The notes under the pieces: model-generated
What the model saw: only the letters and a program-made list of their open reading frames with translations
The model's database searches: none
What the model was told of the DNA's origin: nothing
Translations under genes and position numbers: made by a program
Assembly: GCA_965247565.1 (NCBI GenBank)
Contig: CBDFHF010000001.1
Location: 372,001-436,000, forward strand
Length of the DNA: 64,000 bases
Direction of reading: 5' to 3'
Origin: CBDFHF01 sp965247565
Lineage (GTDB): Bacteria; Pseudomonadota; Gammaproteobacteria; Methylococcales; Methylomonadaceae
In this document: positions 53,773 to 63,580 of the stretch, piece by piece
Position numbering within the stretch: position 1 is the first letter of the stretch
Layout: each line of letters starts with the position of its first letter

Positions 53773-56511
53773 TTATTTAATGGTGTATTTGAACTGACCG
53801 TGTTTAGTGGCACTGACCTTAATCTTACCGATGGCGCCGCCCTCGGCCATTTTCACCAACACACTTTCGGCAATTTCCGGTAACAGCGTGCCATTGAGGA
53901 TGTTGTCCACATTCCGCGCTCCGGAATCGACCTCCGTACAACGGGCCAACACTGCCTCAATCAAAGCGTCGTCATAATGAAATTCAGCCTGATGATTGGT
54001 AGCAATGCGCTGTTTGATTCGTCCTAGTTTCAATTCGATAATTTGCACCAACACCTCATCCGGGATCGGATAAAACGGAATGACACTCAGCCGGCCTAAA
54101 AACGCCGGTTTAAAGCTTTTCATCAGAAAAGGACGCAATTGCTCAGCCAGTTGTTGCGGACTGGGTAGACTGTCTTGCGGTTGATTGAGACAGGCCTGCA
54201 TCAAATGACTGGAGCCGACATTGGAGGTGAGGATGATCAAGGTATTTTTAAAATCAATCTCTCGGCCTTCCGCATCATCCAACACGCCTTTGTCGAACAC
54301 CTGGAAGAATAGCTCCAAGACATCGGGGTGGGCTTTTTCCACTTCATCGAGCAACACTACACTGTAGGGGTTCCGGCGCACCGCCTCGGTTAACACCCCA
54401 CCCTCGCCATAACCGACGTAACCCGGCGGTGAGCCTTTTAAGCCGGACACACTATGGGCTTCTTGGTATTCGCTCATGTTAATGGTGACCAGCTTGCGTT
54501 CGCCGCCGTACAGCACATCGGCCAGCGCTAGCGCGGTTTCGGTCTTGCCGATACCGGAAGGGCCTACAAACAGAAATACGCCTTGAGGTTTATTGGGATC
54601 ATCCAGCTGCGCACGAGCAGTGCGAACCCGTTGGGCAACGGCCTCAATGGCGTGGTCTTGACCGATGACTCTAGCTTGCAGCAAGTTTTTGAGATTCAGC
54701 ACGGTGTTGATTTCATCCGTGACCATTTTACCTAACGGAATGCCGGTCCAGGCGGCCACGATTTCGGCGACGCTGTGGCCGTCGACCTGCACCGGCACTA
54801 ACGGTTGTTCACCTTGTAGGTCTCGCAGCTGCTGCATTAACGCATTAAGCTGTTGCAGCTCCGCAGAGGCGCCGGTAGCTTTACTGGATTTTTTTGCTTT
54901 GCCGTTAGCGCCGGACATTTTTGCATCAGCAGGTATTGCCGGGCTGTGCTGACCAGCTTGCGCCGACTCCAATGTGTTGCGTAAGTCGTGAATTTGCTGT
55001 TTAAGTGCCTGTTCTTGCTGCCAACGTGCCGTTAGAGCCACATGATCAGCAGTCAGACTGGAAGATAAATCGCGCAAGGCATGTAAACGCTGGCTATGTT
55101 GAGAGCCGGTGCTGAGTTCCCGTTCCAGCAAGCCGGTTTCAGCACGAATCCGATCCAGCTGCTTGCTAATATTTTCCAACAAAGCGGGCGTGGCATGCTG
55201 GCCTAGAGCTACTTTGGCGCAGGCAGTGTCCAACACGCTGATCGCTTTATCCGGCAATTGTCGTCCTGTGATATATCGGTGCGACAAGCGTACCGCCTCG
55301 GTAATGGCTTCGTCATAAATGCGCACATTGAAGTGCTGCTCCATCAGTGGTGCCATGCCTCGTAACATAGCACAGGCCAACTCTTCGGACGGTTCTTCTA
55401 CTTTAATGACTTGAAAGCGCCGTGCTAGCGCGGCATCTTTTTCAAAGTATTTTTTGTATTCCGACCACGTAGTGGCGGCGATAGTGCGTAGTTCTCCTCG
55501 AGCCAGCGCCGGTTTGAGTAGGTTAGCGGCATCGCTTTGCCCAGCTTGCCCGCCGGCGCCGATCATGGTGTGGGCTTCGTCAATAAATAGAATGATAGGG
55601 TGAGGGCTTTTTTTAACTTCATCAATGACCGTTTTTAAACGGTTCTCAAATTCGCCTTTAACGCTAGCACCTGCCTGTAGTAAGCCCATATCCAAGGTGT
55701 GGATTTCCACGCCTTGCAAAACCTCGGGCACATCTTGTTGGGCGATACGTAGGGCCAGTCCTTCGACTACCGCCGTTTTACCGACCCCGGCTTCGCCAGT
55801 GAGGATAGGATTGTTCTGGCGTCGACGGATTAGAATGTCAATAGCTAAGCGAATTTCCGGGTCACGACCAATCACCGGATCAACTTTGCCTTCACGAGCG
55901 CACTGGGTGAGGTTGGTAGTGTATTGGTCTAAAGCTGGAGTTTTAGAGGGTGCCGGTTTAGTCGTTAAGTCGCCTGCTGGGTCGCCGCTGTCAGGTTGCT
56001 TCGCACTATTTGTGGCTTCACTCTCTGACTCCTGTGAACCTGAGGTAATTTTAGCCAAGTTATGTTTCAAATCGTCTAACTTGATATCAGCAAATAGTTT
56101 TGAACCGCGAAATGCCAGTTGGGATAAGTCAGGTTCTGTCAACAGCGCCAATAATAAATGACCGCTACGAATCTGTTGCGCTTTGCCTATCTGGGTATCT
56201 AATGAGGCAATTAGCCAAGCATGTTCAAACAGTTTAGGTAAATACGGAGAGAATACTGGGGTACGTGTATTGCCTGCTTTGAAGTCGTTGATTTTACTAC
56301 GCAGATCAATTTCCAGCCGTTCAACACTGATACCGTTGCGGCGTATGATTATCGTAAAGTCTGATTTAGGTTGTTCCAATAGGGCTATCAACAAATGCTC
56401 AATGTCTACTTCATATTGGCCTCGTTCTACGCACATCGCCGCTGCCCGTGTTGCGGCTGTACGAGATGTGTCGTTAAGTTTGCTGATTAGGGTTTTTAAA
56501 CTAGTGCTCAT
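53773..56511 (-). CDS. clpV: Type VI secretion ATPase ClpV (TssH)
   Basis: 912 residues with the ClpV order: N-terminal Clp_N repeats (1-150) that bind the sheath, a first AAA+ domain with Walker A GEAGVGKT at 239-246 and Walker B ILFIDEAH, a coiled middle domain, and a second AAA+ domain with GPSGIGKT at 650-657 and VVLLDEVEKAH. A Lys/Ser/Gly-rich insert near 530-550 lies in the middle-domain end. It disassembles contracted TssBC sheath. It lies between tssG and vgrG in one direction. Confidence 0.95.
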   Translation of the reverse strand: MSTSLKTLISKLNDTSRTAATRAAAMCVERGQYEVDIEHLLIALLEQPKSDFTIIIRRNGISVERLEIDLRSKINDFKAGNTRTPVFSPYLPKLFEHAWLIASLDTQIGKAQQIRSGHLLLALLTEPDLSQLAFRGSKLFADIKLDDLKHNLAKITSGSQESESEATNSAKQPDSGDPAGDLTTKPAPSKTPALDQYTTNLTQCAREGKVDPVIGRDPEIRLAIDILIRRRQNNPILTGEAGVGKTAVVEGLALRIAQQDVPEVLQGVEIHTLDMGLLQAGASVKGEFENRLKTVIDEVKKSPHPIILFIDEAHTMIGAGGQAGQSDAANLLKPALARGELRTIAATTWSEYKKYFEKDAALARRFQVIKVEEPSEELACAMLRGMAPLMEQHFNVRIYDEAITEAVRLSHRYITGRQLPDKAISVLDTACAKVALGQHATPALLENISKQLDRIRAETGLLERELSTGSQHSQRLHALRDLSSSLTADHVALTARWQQEQALKQQIHDLRNTLESAQAGQHSPAIPADAKMSGANGKAKKSSKATGASAELQQLNALMQQLRDLQGEQPLVPVQVDGHSVAEIVAAWTGIPLGKMVTDEINTVLNLKNLLQARVIGQDHAIEAVAQRVRTARAQLDDPNKPQGVFLFVGPSGIGKTETALALADVLYGGERKLVTINMSEYQEAHSVSGLKGSPPGYVGYGEGGVLTEAVRRNPYSVVLLDEVEKAHPDVLELFFQVFDKGVLDDAEGREIDFKNTLIILTSNVGSSHLMQACLNQPQDSLPSPQQLAEQLRPFLMKSFKPAFLGRLSVIPFYPIPDEVLVQIIELKLGRIKQRIATNHQAEFHYDDALIEAVLARCTEVDSGARNVDNILNGTLLPEIAESVLVKMAEGGAIGKIKVSATKHGQFKYTIK

Positions 56512-56584
56512 GGTTACTGTTTGTCCTTAATTTGTATTTTCTAAACCTTGCTTATTATGGTGCAGATGATTTTTAATTGACCGC

Positions 56585-57667
56585 TTACAGCGCGTGTATT
56601 TCATAGCGCACATCTTTTCTGTCTCCCAGTGCTTCCTCGGTGATCAGAAAGGTGTCCCAGCCCAGTCTGCCTGTTTCAGTTGCATTGGCAAAACTCATTC
56701 CTTGCACCGCCGGTTTTGCAAGTATTAGTTGAATTTCATACTCAAAACAGACATTGGTGAAAAGGGTTAACATCTTTTCCAATGAGCGAGCAGATCGTCC
56801 GCCTGGTAGGAAATCTCCGAAATCTTTACGATTTAGTGGACCGATTACAACCCTCATTCGCAAGTTGCGCTGCCAGACTCTGGCTCCAATTAATGCGTCA
56901 GAACCGAGCGTTGAATTTGTGGTTCCTATGACGGTTTGTTGGTTTCTAGGCACTTGATACCAGCAACCAATAAATTGCTCGATGCTCAGAGGTAAGCCGA
57001 AATATTCACTTAGCACGCCAGCCATATATTCTGCAGAAGCAGGACGTTGCCTGAGTGCCGCAGCATAAAAACCTATCGACTGATCAAAAACCCCGACACT
57101 GTTACTACTAAGACGATCTTGCAGTTTTTTATGACCAACGCCTGCTAGGGATAGGAGTAACGGTAAAAATTGATCCTGCCCATCTATTTCGTACTTGAAT
57201 TCCAGACGATATTTACGCCAAGCCTTGTAAAACAAAGCGACCGCCCGGTTTGAAAAGGTATCAAGAAATGCCTTAGGACCTGCATCGCGCTCATACAGAA
57301 TGTGCTCGGCAATGCTTTCTGTATAATGCGTAGGAAGCGCGCCGTTGCTGCCTAAAAAACCCATAAATGCAGGAGTTATGCCAATGTAATCTAGCTCCCC
57401 ATTTTGTAATAAGGCCAATAAGCTTTGAGCGCTTTCATCTTTTTGTTGAGGATAAGCTTGAATCGTCTCGAGTTCACTGGCCGGGAAGCTCAGTGAAGTC
57501 CGATTTTGAAAGCGTAAATACTCCTCGACAGCGGTTTCGCTGGGCACGCCATTTTGTTTAAGCCATAGCTCAAACAATCTGACAGCCTGAAAAAACTGAA
57601 ACCGATACGGCTCATTCAGCAAACGCTGGATTACACTAAGCTCAGACTTCCGCTTCGAGGCGAGCAT
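56585..57667 (-). CDS. tssG: Type VI secretion baseplate subunit TssG
   Basis: 360 residues. Typical start region with LNEPYRFQFFQAVRLFELWL, then YLRFQNRTSLSFPASELETI and LDYIGITPAFMGFLGSNGAL PTHY blocks of the TssG/VasB family. The start overlaps the tssF end by 37 bp; no later ATG is near, so the overlap seems real. With TssE and TssF it forms the baseplate wedge. Confidence 0.94.
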   Translation of the reverse strand: MLASKRKSELSVIQRLLNEPYRFQFFQAVRLFELWLKQNGVPSETAVEEYLRFQNRTSLSFPASELETIQAYPQQKDESAQSLLALLQNGELDYIGITPAFMGFLGSNGALPTHYTESIAEHILYERDAGPKAFLDTFSNRAVALFYKAWRKYRLEFKYEIDGQDQFLPLLLSLAGVGHKKLQDRLSSNSVGVFDQSIGFYAAALRQRPASAEYMAGVLSEYFGLPLSIEQFIGCWYQVPRNQQTVIGTTNSTLGSDALIGARVWQRNLRMRVVIGPLNRKDFGDFLPGGRSARSLEKMLTLFTNVCFEYEIQLILAKPAVQGMSFANATETGRLGWDTFLITEEALGDRKDVRYEIHAL

Positions 57668-59475
57668 TTTAATAATTCCTCTCCAGTTTTATGAGACACG
57701 ATTACGAGCTGGGTAAAACTATTGGCGTTTACATAAAGCCCCAGAAAATGATCGACTAATCGAGTAAACACATGAATGCCGCTGCCAACAAAACTGTCTT
57801 CATCAATAGTCATTCGTGCTTCTACTCCGCGTACCAGAGCAGCGAAAGGGTTGCCAGGTAGCCATGCGTTAATGGCTTGGCTTTGCAAGTTAGTGATGCC
57901 CGCAATTAGTCGTTGAGAAGTTGCTGAGTGAGGCAAGTCATAAAGCCGCAACATTTCTTGAAAGGCTTCAAGCCCGCCTTTAGTCAAAGATAGGTGGTTT
58001 AAGGACAAATGTGAAATCAGTCGCCACTGTGCGCCACGATTTCTTTCAAAGCGGTATGAGTTGCTGGGTTTGCGCAGAAAGCTGATGGTGCTCACCATCG
58101 AGCCACCTTCTAAAAATAAATCTCCCCCCGGTAGGCCGTAGGCAAGGGAATGCGGTAAATTGCGATTGGTACAGGTTAAATCTAAGCTCAGTGTCTGTAT
58201 TTCAGACTCGGCAGGGTTAAAGTCGATATCCACTATCGAAATTTCGGTTTCGTAGCCAGGGCTTTTTAGTGCAACCAATTCATCGCGATGCGCGACCCAG
58301 TAATGACCGGAAACTTCAGAAGTTTCGGCATGTCGCAAGGAATAAAATGGCCGAAATTCGGTGATTGATTCGCCTTGCGGGTTTTGGCGGACTAATTTTA
58401 CCGAATCTATGCTATACACTTCGTAGGCGAAGGCTCTGCGGGCGTCGGCAACGACCGGATAATGAGCTGCTGTATGAGTTAAGCGTATTGGATCACCACG
58501 TTGCTTAAATAAGTTAATTATCGGTGTGCAGCCGAGTAACAGATTGTTTGTAGATAAGTTACTGAGTAGGCGGGCTCGATTGGAGTCTGCTCGTAATCCG
58601 CTCAAGGCCAGATGCAGCGTAAATGCCTTGGTTCCGGATGGTAATTGCCGATTAATGGTTTCTAAGTCAATATCGAAAAAATTGAATTTTTCCGGAAAGG
58701 TAAAAAACTCTGTCAACAAACGATACGCAGGATGTGAGCGCGAAGAAAATGAGATTAAAGAGTCAGCTTCCTCAAAGCCAACTTCTTTAAGTGGTGTCTT
58801 GTTTAGCGAATTCCAGCGCCTGTTTTGCCCAACTTCTACATAGGCGCATAGCGTGCTCATAAACAAAGCATCTCTGAGTCCGGCACAAAAAGATGACTCG
58901 CCATCGATGAATAATCGTAGCGAGTTAGTTTTGATTTGCGTAAATTCTATTTGCTCTGAGGTGATCTCAATTTTTATGCTAATAGTTGATGTTGCTTTTG
59001 CAGGCAGAACTACCGATTCGGGAGGGTTTGCGATAACATTAAATTTTACCTCCGATAATTTAAGAGGAACTATCGGCACGTCATAAACTGTTTTGAATCG
59101 GCAGCTCACGCCTTTGACAGGTCGTGTATTTAGAACAGTTCCGCGTGAAATTTGCGTGGTGGTTGTGATTTGCGAAGCCGCAGAGCTGTAATCTAACCTA
59201 GCGATTGAACACGACGGAAATGGACAAAGATAATGCGGGTACAATACATCAAATAATGCTTCCGTAAACTCCGGGTAATCATCATCAAGCCGCTTTGATA
59301 TTCTTGCGTTTAATAACGCGAATGATTGAATCATTCGTTCTATGTGTGGATCTTCGCAAACTTCACCTCCGATCTGCAGTCTTCCGGCAATTTTAGGGTA
59401 GCGATCTGAAAATTCGCGGGCATAGCGTTTTAAAAAAACTAATTCACGCTCGTAGTAGGGAAGTAGATCATCCAT
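57631..59475 (-). CDS. tssF: Type VI secretion baseplate subunit TssF
   Basis: 614 residues, standard length. Starts MDDLLPYYERELVFLKRYAR, then FSDRYPKIAGRLQIGGEVCE and DPHIERMIQSFALLNARISK, the unmistakable TssF/VasA opening. It begins immediately after the tssE stop. It forms the wedge core that connects sheath and membrane complex. Confidence 0.95.
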   Translation of the reverse strand: MDDLLPYYERELVFLKRYAREFSDRYPKIAGRLQIGGEVCEDPHIERMIQSFALLNARISKRLDDDYPEFTEALFDVLYPHYLCPFPSCSIARLDYSSAASQITTTTQISRGTVLNTRPVKGVSCRFKTVYDVPIVPLKLSEVKFNVIANPPESVVLPAKATSTISIKIEITSEQIEFTQIKTNSLRLFIDGESSFCAGLRDALFMSTLCAYVEVGQNRRWNSLNKTPLKEVGFEEADSLISFSSRSHPAYRLLTEFFTFPEKFNFFDIDLETINRQLPSGTKAFTLHLALSGLRADSNRARLLSNLSTNNLLLGCTPIINLFKQRGDPIRLTHTAAHYPVVADARRAFAYEVYSIDSVKLVRQNPQGESITEFRPFYSLRHAETSEVSGHYWVAHRDELVALKSPGYETEISIVDIDFNPAESEIQTLSLDLTCTNRNLPHSLAYGLPGGDLFLEGGSMVSTISFLRKPSNSYRFERNRGAQWRLISHLSLNHLSLTKGGLEAFQEMLRLYDLPHSATSQRLIAGITNLQSQAINAWLPGNPFAALVRGVEARMTIDEDSFVGSGIHVFTRLVDHFLGLYVNANSFTQLVIVSHKTGEELLKCSPRSGSLSLV

Positions 59476-59967
59476 TTATACAATACCTTTAGGGCGGCGG
59501 GTTGCTTTGCTTATAGTGTATTGTAGACTAGAAGGTTGTAACACGGCATCAAAGCTAACCGGTTCGTGCGCAGGGTGAACTACCAGTATTGCGGAGATGG
59601 CAAAATTAAGTTTATTGACTGAGCCATCTTGGATTTCAAGTACGGCTTTCACATTACGAAGTCTTGGTTCGTGCTTGGCAATGGCTTGTTCTAAAGAGCG
59701 GCATATAAACAAACGATCGTCTGCGCTGGCTAGGCTTAGTCCAGCAAAGTCATTTAAACCATAAGAGACTATTGATTTACTACACTCAGGGTGCCGCTTT
59801 AGATAATCTTCAGAAATAACTTTTCTGGTATTCAACAAGGCTTCTAAATCACGAGCGACCGCATCTTTCAGCTCTTCCATCGAGAGGCGCAACACGGTTG
59901 CGTTGGATTGCTTATGATTTCTACTGACTAGAAGTTTGTCTAACAATCCCGGTGCAAAGCCTTGCAT
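59476..59967 (-). CDS. tssE: Type VI secretion baseplate subunit TssE
   Basis: 163 residues from the ATG at 59967 (MQGFAPGLLDKLLVSR). A longer in-frame start at 60015 lies inside the hcp terminator and is rejected. The gp25-like domain shows DVARD-type segment (LKDAVARDLEALLNTRKVIS) and YGLNDFAGLSLASADDRLF with the conserved E-x-R-L-x-N-V segment (HEPRLRNVKAVLEI). A baseplate component. Confidence 0.9.
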   Translation of the reverse strand: MQGFAPGLLDKLLVSRNHKQSNATVLRLSMEELKDAVARDLEALLNTRKVISEDYLKRHPECSKSIVSYGLNDFAGLSLASADDRLFICRSLEQAIAKHEPRLRNVKAVLEIQDGSVNKLNFAISAILVVHPAHEPVSFDAVLQPSSLQYTISKATRRPKGIV

Positions 59968-59979
59968 TTCTTTTGTCCC

Positions 59980-60012
59980 AAAAAAAGCCGCGACACACAG
60001 GTGTGCCGCGGC
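59980..60012 (-). terminator. Terminator between hcp and tssE
   Basis: On the minus strand, GCCGCGGCACAC pairs with GTGTGTCGCGGC around a short loop, followed by seven T (59980-59986). It begins 18 bases after the hcp stop. It probably lets hcp be made at higher level than the downstream baseplate genes by partial termination. Confidence 0.85.
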
Positions 60013-60029
60013 CATTTATACCAGTGCTA

Positions 60030-60521
60030 TTAAACAGTTTTGTTTGCAGAGAGATCCCAGCCGCCAGATGTATTGCCGCCTGCGCCGCCACTTACCTTTT
60101 GTTGAGTATACTTCCATTTAACTTCAGAGTATTTCAAACGAAGTTCTTCGTGCAAAATATCCCCAGCTTCTACAGAGGGGGCAACACCACCAATCAGGAC
60201 ATTTTTAAGCTCAATCTCAAAATACTTAATGCGCTCACCTTGCGCATCAGCACGCAAAAATTCAATTTTTGCTTTAGGGAATGTTTTTCCTGATGAGCTA
60301 TTTTGTAACAACAATGGAGTAGCAAGATCAGCTAACTTGGTAATAACAATGTCCTTGTGTTCGCAACGTTCAGCAGTGTGACCGCCGCCTGTTGAAGCAG
60401 TTGCCGATTTAGGTTGTAAAACTTCCCATTTTACACTGGAGCATTCAATCCAATCTTTATGAGCATTATCAGTGGACTCGCCTTTGATTCCATCAATTTG
60501 CAAATATACATCAATAGCCAT
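60030..60521 (-). CDS. hcp: Type VI secretion tube protein Hcp (TssD)
   Basis: 163 residues. Starts MAIDVYLQIDGIKGESTDNA, then the WIECSSVKWEV block, a Gly-rich loop (STGGGHTAERCEH) and HKDIVITKLADLATPLLL. Stacks as hexameric rings to form the inner tube. A strong ribosome site (GGAAATAACAAT) precedes. It is followed by the terminator at 59980-60012. Confidence 0.95.
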   Translation of the reverse strand: MAIDVYLQIDGIKGESTDNAHKDWIECSSVKWEVLQPKSATASTGGGHTAERCEHKDIVITKLADLATPLLLQNSSSGKTFPKAKIEFLRADAQGERIKYFEIELKNVLIGGVAPSVEAGDILHEELRLKYSEVKWKYTQQKVSGGAGGNTSGGWDLSANKTV

Positions 60522-60558
60522 ATTGTTATTTCCTGATTTGTTAAGTTGAAATTATTAT

Positions 60559-62049
60559 TTAAGATTTTGTTTGCTGAGGGAGCTCGGCAACCAAGCGAAG
60601 AGAAACGGAAAGTTCATCTAACTGAAAATGAGGTCTTAAAAAACTTACCGCACGATAAACACCTGGACGACCAGGGACTTCAGATACTTTGACGGAGGCC
60701 TCTCTTAACGGGAACTGCGCTTTCTGTTCCTGAGTAGCATTATCATCTAGAAGAACGTATTGGGTCAACCAGCGGTTCAAGAAATCTTCAACATTTGATG
60801 AAGCCGCAAAACTACCGATTTTGTCACGCATGATGGCTTTCATGTAATGAGCTATTCGAGAAACAGCGAAAATATACTGAAGTTGTGCTGACAGCACTGC
60901 GTTTGCGTTGGCGGAGTCGGTGTTATATTTTTTAGCTTTCTGAGCCGACTGCGCACCAAAAAACGCCGCGTAGTCAGTATCTTTACAATGAACCAGGGAT
61001 ATAAAACCTAGATCGCTCAGCTCTTTTTCTCGACGATCTGTGATGGCTATTTCAGTTGGGCACTTTAATGCAACGTCGCCTTCGTCCGTTTTGAAGGTGT
61101 GCGTAGGCAAGTCCTCAACTAATCCGCCTCCCTCAACGCCACGAATGGCGGCACACCAGCCAAAGTCTTCAAACGCTTTTGTTAATTTGGCACCGAATGC
61201 ATAAGCGGCATTGCACCACAAATATTTTTCATGATCTTTGCCATCCACATCCTCTACAAAGTTGAAGCCTTCAACTGTGATGCCATCTTTGGGATTGAAA
61301 GGTAATCGTCCAAGAAAGCGTGGCAAAGTTAACCCTACATAACGCGAGTCTTCAGACTCTCGAAACGACTTCCATTTGGCGTATTCAACGGTATCGAAAA
61401 CCTTGGATAGGTCTCTCGGTTTACCCAGGTCACTGTATGTTTCAAGTCCAAATAGTTCAGGTGATGCTGCTGAGATAAAAGGCGCATGCGCTGCGGCAGC
61501 GATATGCGACATTTGCTCAATGAAATACATGTCGGATGGCTGTCTGGAAATCTCAAAATCACCAATTAGCGCACCAAAAGGAGAGCCGCCAAAAGTACCA
61601 AACTCTTCCTCATACACTTTCTTGAACATAACACTTTGGTCGAAATCCAGGGCGACCTGAAAATCCTTGATTAACTCCTTTTTTGTGGCGTTAATCATCT
61701 TAATTTTTAGATTCTGGCTAGTGGATGTGTTTTTAACTAGGTAATGTAATCCGGTCCAGGTTCCTTCCAGTTTTTGGAATTCAGGTGCGTGCATAACGGC
61801 ACTCAGCTGCTTAGAGATAAGGGCATCCATCTCTGCAATTCTGGCGTCAATAGTAGCGGCGATGTTATCAGATACCACAACCGTGCCTTGTAACACCTGA
61901 CTGGCAAGTTCTGCAATAATGTCCTTCGCACGCTCATGTTCTTCTGGAGACTTAGCTACTTTACTCTGCTCAACAATTTGATCAAGCAAACCAAGTTCGT
62001 TAAAGCTTCCTTCGCTTGTTGCTGTATTCATCTGCTGCGTTGACATCAT
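60559..62049 (-). CDS. tssC: Type VI secretion sheath large subunit TssC
   Basis: 496 residues. AAGGAG lies before two consecutive ATG codons; the second (62046) has the better spacing. Family blocks include FQKLEGTWTGLHYLVKNTST, FGALIGDFEISRQPSDMYFI and SRYVGLTLPRFLGRLPF. Its gene overlaps the tssB stop by a base. It forms the contractile sheath with TssB. Confidence 0.95.
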   Translation of the reverse strand: MMSTQQMNTATSEGSFNELGLLDQIVEQSKVAKSPEEHERAKDIIAELASQVLQGTVVVSDNIAATIDARIAEMDALISKQLSAVMHAPEFQKLEGTWTGLHYLVKNTSTSQNLKIKMINATKKELIKDFQVALDFDQSVMFKKVYEEEFGTFGGSPFGALIGDFEISRQPSDMYFIEQMSHIAAAAHAPFISAASPELFGLETYSDLGKPRDLSKVFDTVEYAKWKSFRESEDSRYVGLTLPRFLGRLPFNPKDGITVEGFNFVEDVDGKDHEKYLWCNAAYAFGAKLTKAFEDFGWCAAIRGVEGGGLVEDLPTHTFKTDEGDVALKCPTEIAITDRREKELSDLGFISLVHCKDTDYAAFFGAQSAQKAKKYNTDSANANAVLSAQLQYIFAVSRIAHYMKAIMRDKIGSFAASSNVEDFLNRWLTQYVLLDDNATQEQKAQFPLREASVKVSEVPGRPGVYRAVSFLRPHFQLDELSVSLRLVAELPQQTKS

Positions 62050-62561
62050 TAAACTCCTTCTTCTTCTTTAGTTTGTTGGCTAATTTCAGTCAGTTTTTCC
62101 GTGCTGGCAAGCACTTCATTTAGAATGTCTTCTAATTTTTCGCTGCCTGCTACTTTACTTCTGAGGTCATGCAGTTTTTCACGGGCTTCTTGAAGTTTCT
62201 TCAATGGCTCGATCTGTTGAACTATTGATTCGGGACGAAAATCTTCTATAGCTTCAAATTTAAGATCTACTCTGAATTTTCCACCTTGGTCACTCAATTC
62301 GTTGGGGACCTCATAGGCTGCTCTCGGTTGCAGACTTTGCATAACAGAGTCAAAATTATCATTATCAATAGCAACAAATTTTTTGTCTTTCAATTTGGGC
62401 TGAGGTAATTCGGATTGCCCGCTAAACTCACCGACTACCCCTACTACAAAGGGTAGCTCCTTTTGTTCAATTGCATCGCCAATTTCAACGTCATAGGTCA
62501 TTTGTACTCTGGGAGGGCGAACCTTTTGTAGTCGTTTTTGTATGCTTTCTTTTTTTGCCAT
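62049..62561 (-). CDS. tssB: Type VI secretion sheath small subunit TssB
   Basis: 170 residues, starting MAKKESIQKRLQKVRPPRVQ. It contains VEIGDAIEQKELPFVVGVVG and the FVAIDNDNFDSVMQSLQPRA block of TssB/VipA. It pairs with TssC and is the partner recognised by ClpV. It is preceded by a weak AGAGAACTATT site and follows the lipoprotein gene by about 65 bp. Confidence 0.95.
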   Translation of the reverse strand: MAKKESIQKRLQKVRPPRVQMTYDVEIGDAIEQKELPFVVGVVGEFSGQSELPQPKLKDKKFVAIDNDNFDSVMQSLQPRAAYEVPNELSDQGGKFRVDLKFEAIEDFRPESIVQQIEPLKKLQEAREKLHDLRSKVAGSEKLEDILNEVLASTEKLTEISQQTKEEEGV

Positions 62562-62625
62562 AATAGTTCTCTGCGAATTAAAAAATAAAAATTAATTTAC
62601 TAATTGTTAAATTAAGCTGCTTTCC

Positions 62626-63318
62626 TTACTGCTCCAAAGAACTAAAAGGGTTCTCCTGGGCTTTCCGGGGGGGATCTTCTGTTGTACGAGTTGCTTTTAT
62701 TGGAGCTGCCTTTTTATAAGTTGTTTTAGGCGGCAAATCCTCATTGAAATTGATCTTTTTGGGTTTTGCCGCATCGTTTGCTTGGGACGGCACCAGTACT
62801 AACTCGCCCAAGCTCTCGCGTAACAGCTCTGCTAAGTCTCGTGCCTCAGAACTAACAGAGCCGGACAGTTCATTTTGTTTTCTTAAGTCGGCTAGCGCGC
62901 CAGTGGATAGCCGTAAAGCACTCACTGCAACTATGCTGTTAGCAAGCTTGTCAACCGGATCACGTTGTAATGCTTCAAGTGCATTGACAATGGCAACCCC
63001 ATAATTCGAGTTGTCGAAATTAATTTGTGCTATTTGTAACCAAGGTCTCTTGTCTGCTGGATAATTCTCCGTTGCAGTTTTGAGCAAAGTCACCGCTTTT
63101 TCGGATTGTCCGGCTTTAGAGTCCGTAGAAGACTGAAGCAACATGCTCTCGAGGCTCATAACAATAGGAGTGTTATCCTTTGCAGCCTGCAAAGTTCGGA
63201 GGTGACTAACAACCCTGTTAGGTTTGGCTTTTTGTTTTACAGCATGTGGCGTTTTAGCACAGCCACTGAATAAAACTAACAAAATGATGCAAAATAACTT
63301 CTTCTTTATCCCAACCAT
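62626..63318 (-). CDS. Lipoprotein with TPR-like region, in the T6SS locus
   Basis: 230 residues. A lipoprotein signal peptide is clear (KKKLFCIILLVLFSGCAK), with cleavage before Cys20. Residues about 55-130 look like tetratricopeptide helices (AVTLLKTATENYPADKRPWL, YGVAIVNALEALQRDPVDKL). The end is rich in Lys and Pro. It is not TssJ by sequence. It lies between tssA and tssB and may be an accessory outer-membrane part of the apparatus. I do not recognise a named family. Confidence 0.7.
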   Translation of the reverse strand: MVGIKKKLFCIILLVLFSGCAKTPHAVKQKAKPNRVVSHLRTLQAAKDNTPIVMSLESMLLQSSTDSKAGQSEKAVTLLKTATENYPADKRPWLQIAQINFDNSNYGVAIVNALEALQRDPVDKLANSIVAVSALRLSTGALADLRKQNELSGSVSSEARDLAELLRESLGELVLVPSQANDAAKPKKINFNEDLPPKTTYKKAAPIKATRTTEDPPRKAQENPFSSLEQ

Positions 63319-63580
63319 ACATTAAGCACTATTGAATATCCGGATTTGCCACACACATAAAAAAAACATTTCAAGTGTTTTAGTTTAGCTTGTTTCATGA
63401 TATATAAAGCATATTTTTCTGTCCAGACAAATATGGTGTAAAGAGGAATCATGTAAAGATCAAGTAAAGGGCTTATTAGCACATGGTATAGATGAGTCCC
63501 ACTTTTCGTGATCATCCAGAAAATCAAGTAGTACCACGGCCATATCATTGGGCGATCAAAACGGGTAGCACACTAAAATT

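Noticed and set aside
59968..60015. Longer TssE start at 60015
   Set aside because: The added 16 codons lie in the hcp terminator hairpin and lack a ribosome site.
63306..63548. 80-codon reverse frame between tssA and the lipoprotein gene
   Set aside because: Aromatic- and Cys-rich composition and overlap with the lipoprotein start; probably promoter region.
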